A DNA stretch of 29,426 nt. Origin: Chara braunii (Eukaryota; Streptophyta; Charophyceae; Charales; Characeae). Positions 29,301-29,426 of this stretch are shown here, piece by piece (the stretch's first letter is position 1; every line of letters begins with the position of its first letter). The notes beneath the pieces were generated by a model, which saw nothing but the letters and a program-made list of their open reading frames with translations, did no database searches and was not told the DNA's origin. A program made the translations under genes and the position numbers. The stretch covers positions 2,511,599-2,541,024 of the forward strand of contig BFEA01000116.1 in assembly GCA_003427395.1 (NCBI GenBank), read 5' to 3'.

Positions 29301-29426
29301 AGGAAGGAGAGGAGGTGAGTGGTAGTCCTTGGGGACACGTGGCATCTGTGAGTGGGGGAACGAGGTTGTGAGTGATGCGAGAGACATACCTGGTGCTTGA
29401 GGCGAACGGCATTGGCCGAGATCTGC

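Larger units (their letters stand above)
26847..29426. mobile_element. Large direct repeat copy B, candidate 3' LTR, cut by window edge
   Basis: Same orientation and content as 10869-13523, 15978 bp to the right at the left boundary. It starts TGTCGG, with the terminal palindrome at 26852-26881. Small ORF, tRNA-like motifs, purine tract and TG modules are all present. Differences include a 5-base shorter tRNA-like tail, a shorter TG run (about 28797-28822), and an insertion plus short GA run at 29264-29300. The right end lies beyond the window, so no target-site duplication can be tested. Confidence 0.75.

Overview
The window looks like repeat-rich nuclear DNA from a eukaryote, most likely of the plant/streptophyte lineage. 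The evidence is the long microsatellites, a primer-binding site complementary to plant-type tRNA-Asp, fragments of PIF/Harbinger transposase, tRNA-derived repeats, GT-type splice donors, and the lack of any dense intact gene set. A charophyte alga such as Chara is only my impression from the style of the decayed proteins. There is a 615-base assembly gap (18340-18954) and six isolated ambiguous bases between 14156 and 14566. I find no convincing intact protein-coding gene.

Layout. 1-2620 is a degenerate pentamer/decamer satellite (TCTAC and GACAC words). 2621-9214 is mixed, decayed sequence. It holds a broken protein-coding relic (6016-7322, + strand, four in-frame stops and a frame change), two fragments of PIF/Harbinger-like transposase on the - strand (about 8142-8462 and 8828-9095), and two very G-rich tracts. 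10869-13523 and 26847-29426 are two direct copies (about 95% identical where compared by eye) of a repeat that begins TG and has a 14-bp-arm palindrome at its start. Each copy carries tRNA-like motifs on both strands, a small ORF, and diverged tandem modules containing TG or GA microsatellites. 13562-18177 is dominated by tandem repeats: a 31-bp hairpin minisatellite, CAGACAAA-like repeats, 59/84-bp repeats and (ATT)n.

18179-24024 is the most unusual part. It contains an exact 18-nt tRNA-Asp primer-binding site (19890-19907) two bases after a CA, so an LTR retroelement starts its interior here. The downstream sequence, however, codes for nothing recognisable. It is a succession of stem-loops: a triplicated leader module, a dispersed family of hairpins whose arms differ in sequence but stay complementary, and eight tandem 71-bp hairpin units with at least one compensatory base-pair change. 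Related hairpins also lie left of the gap.

24025-26846 is mainly AT-rich non-coding DNA, with a short tandem repeat and a tRNA-like sequence (26473-26547) that keeps perfect acceptor and T stems.

There is no gene network to describe. The coherent hypothesis is a large non-autonomous LTR element, possibly bounded by the two TG-starting repeat copies, whose interior is a structured RNA rather than gag-pol. That depends on sequence beyond 29426 and inside the gap.
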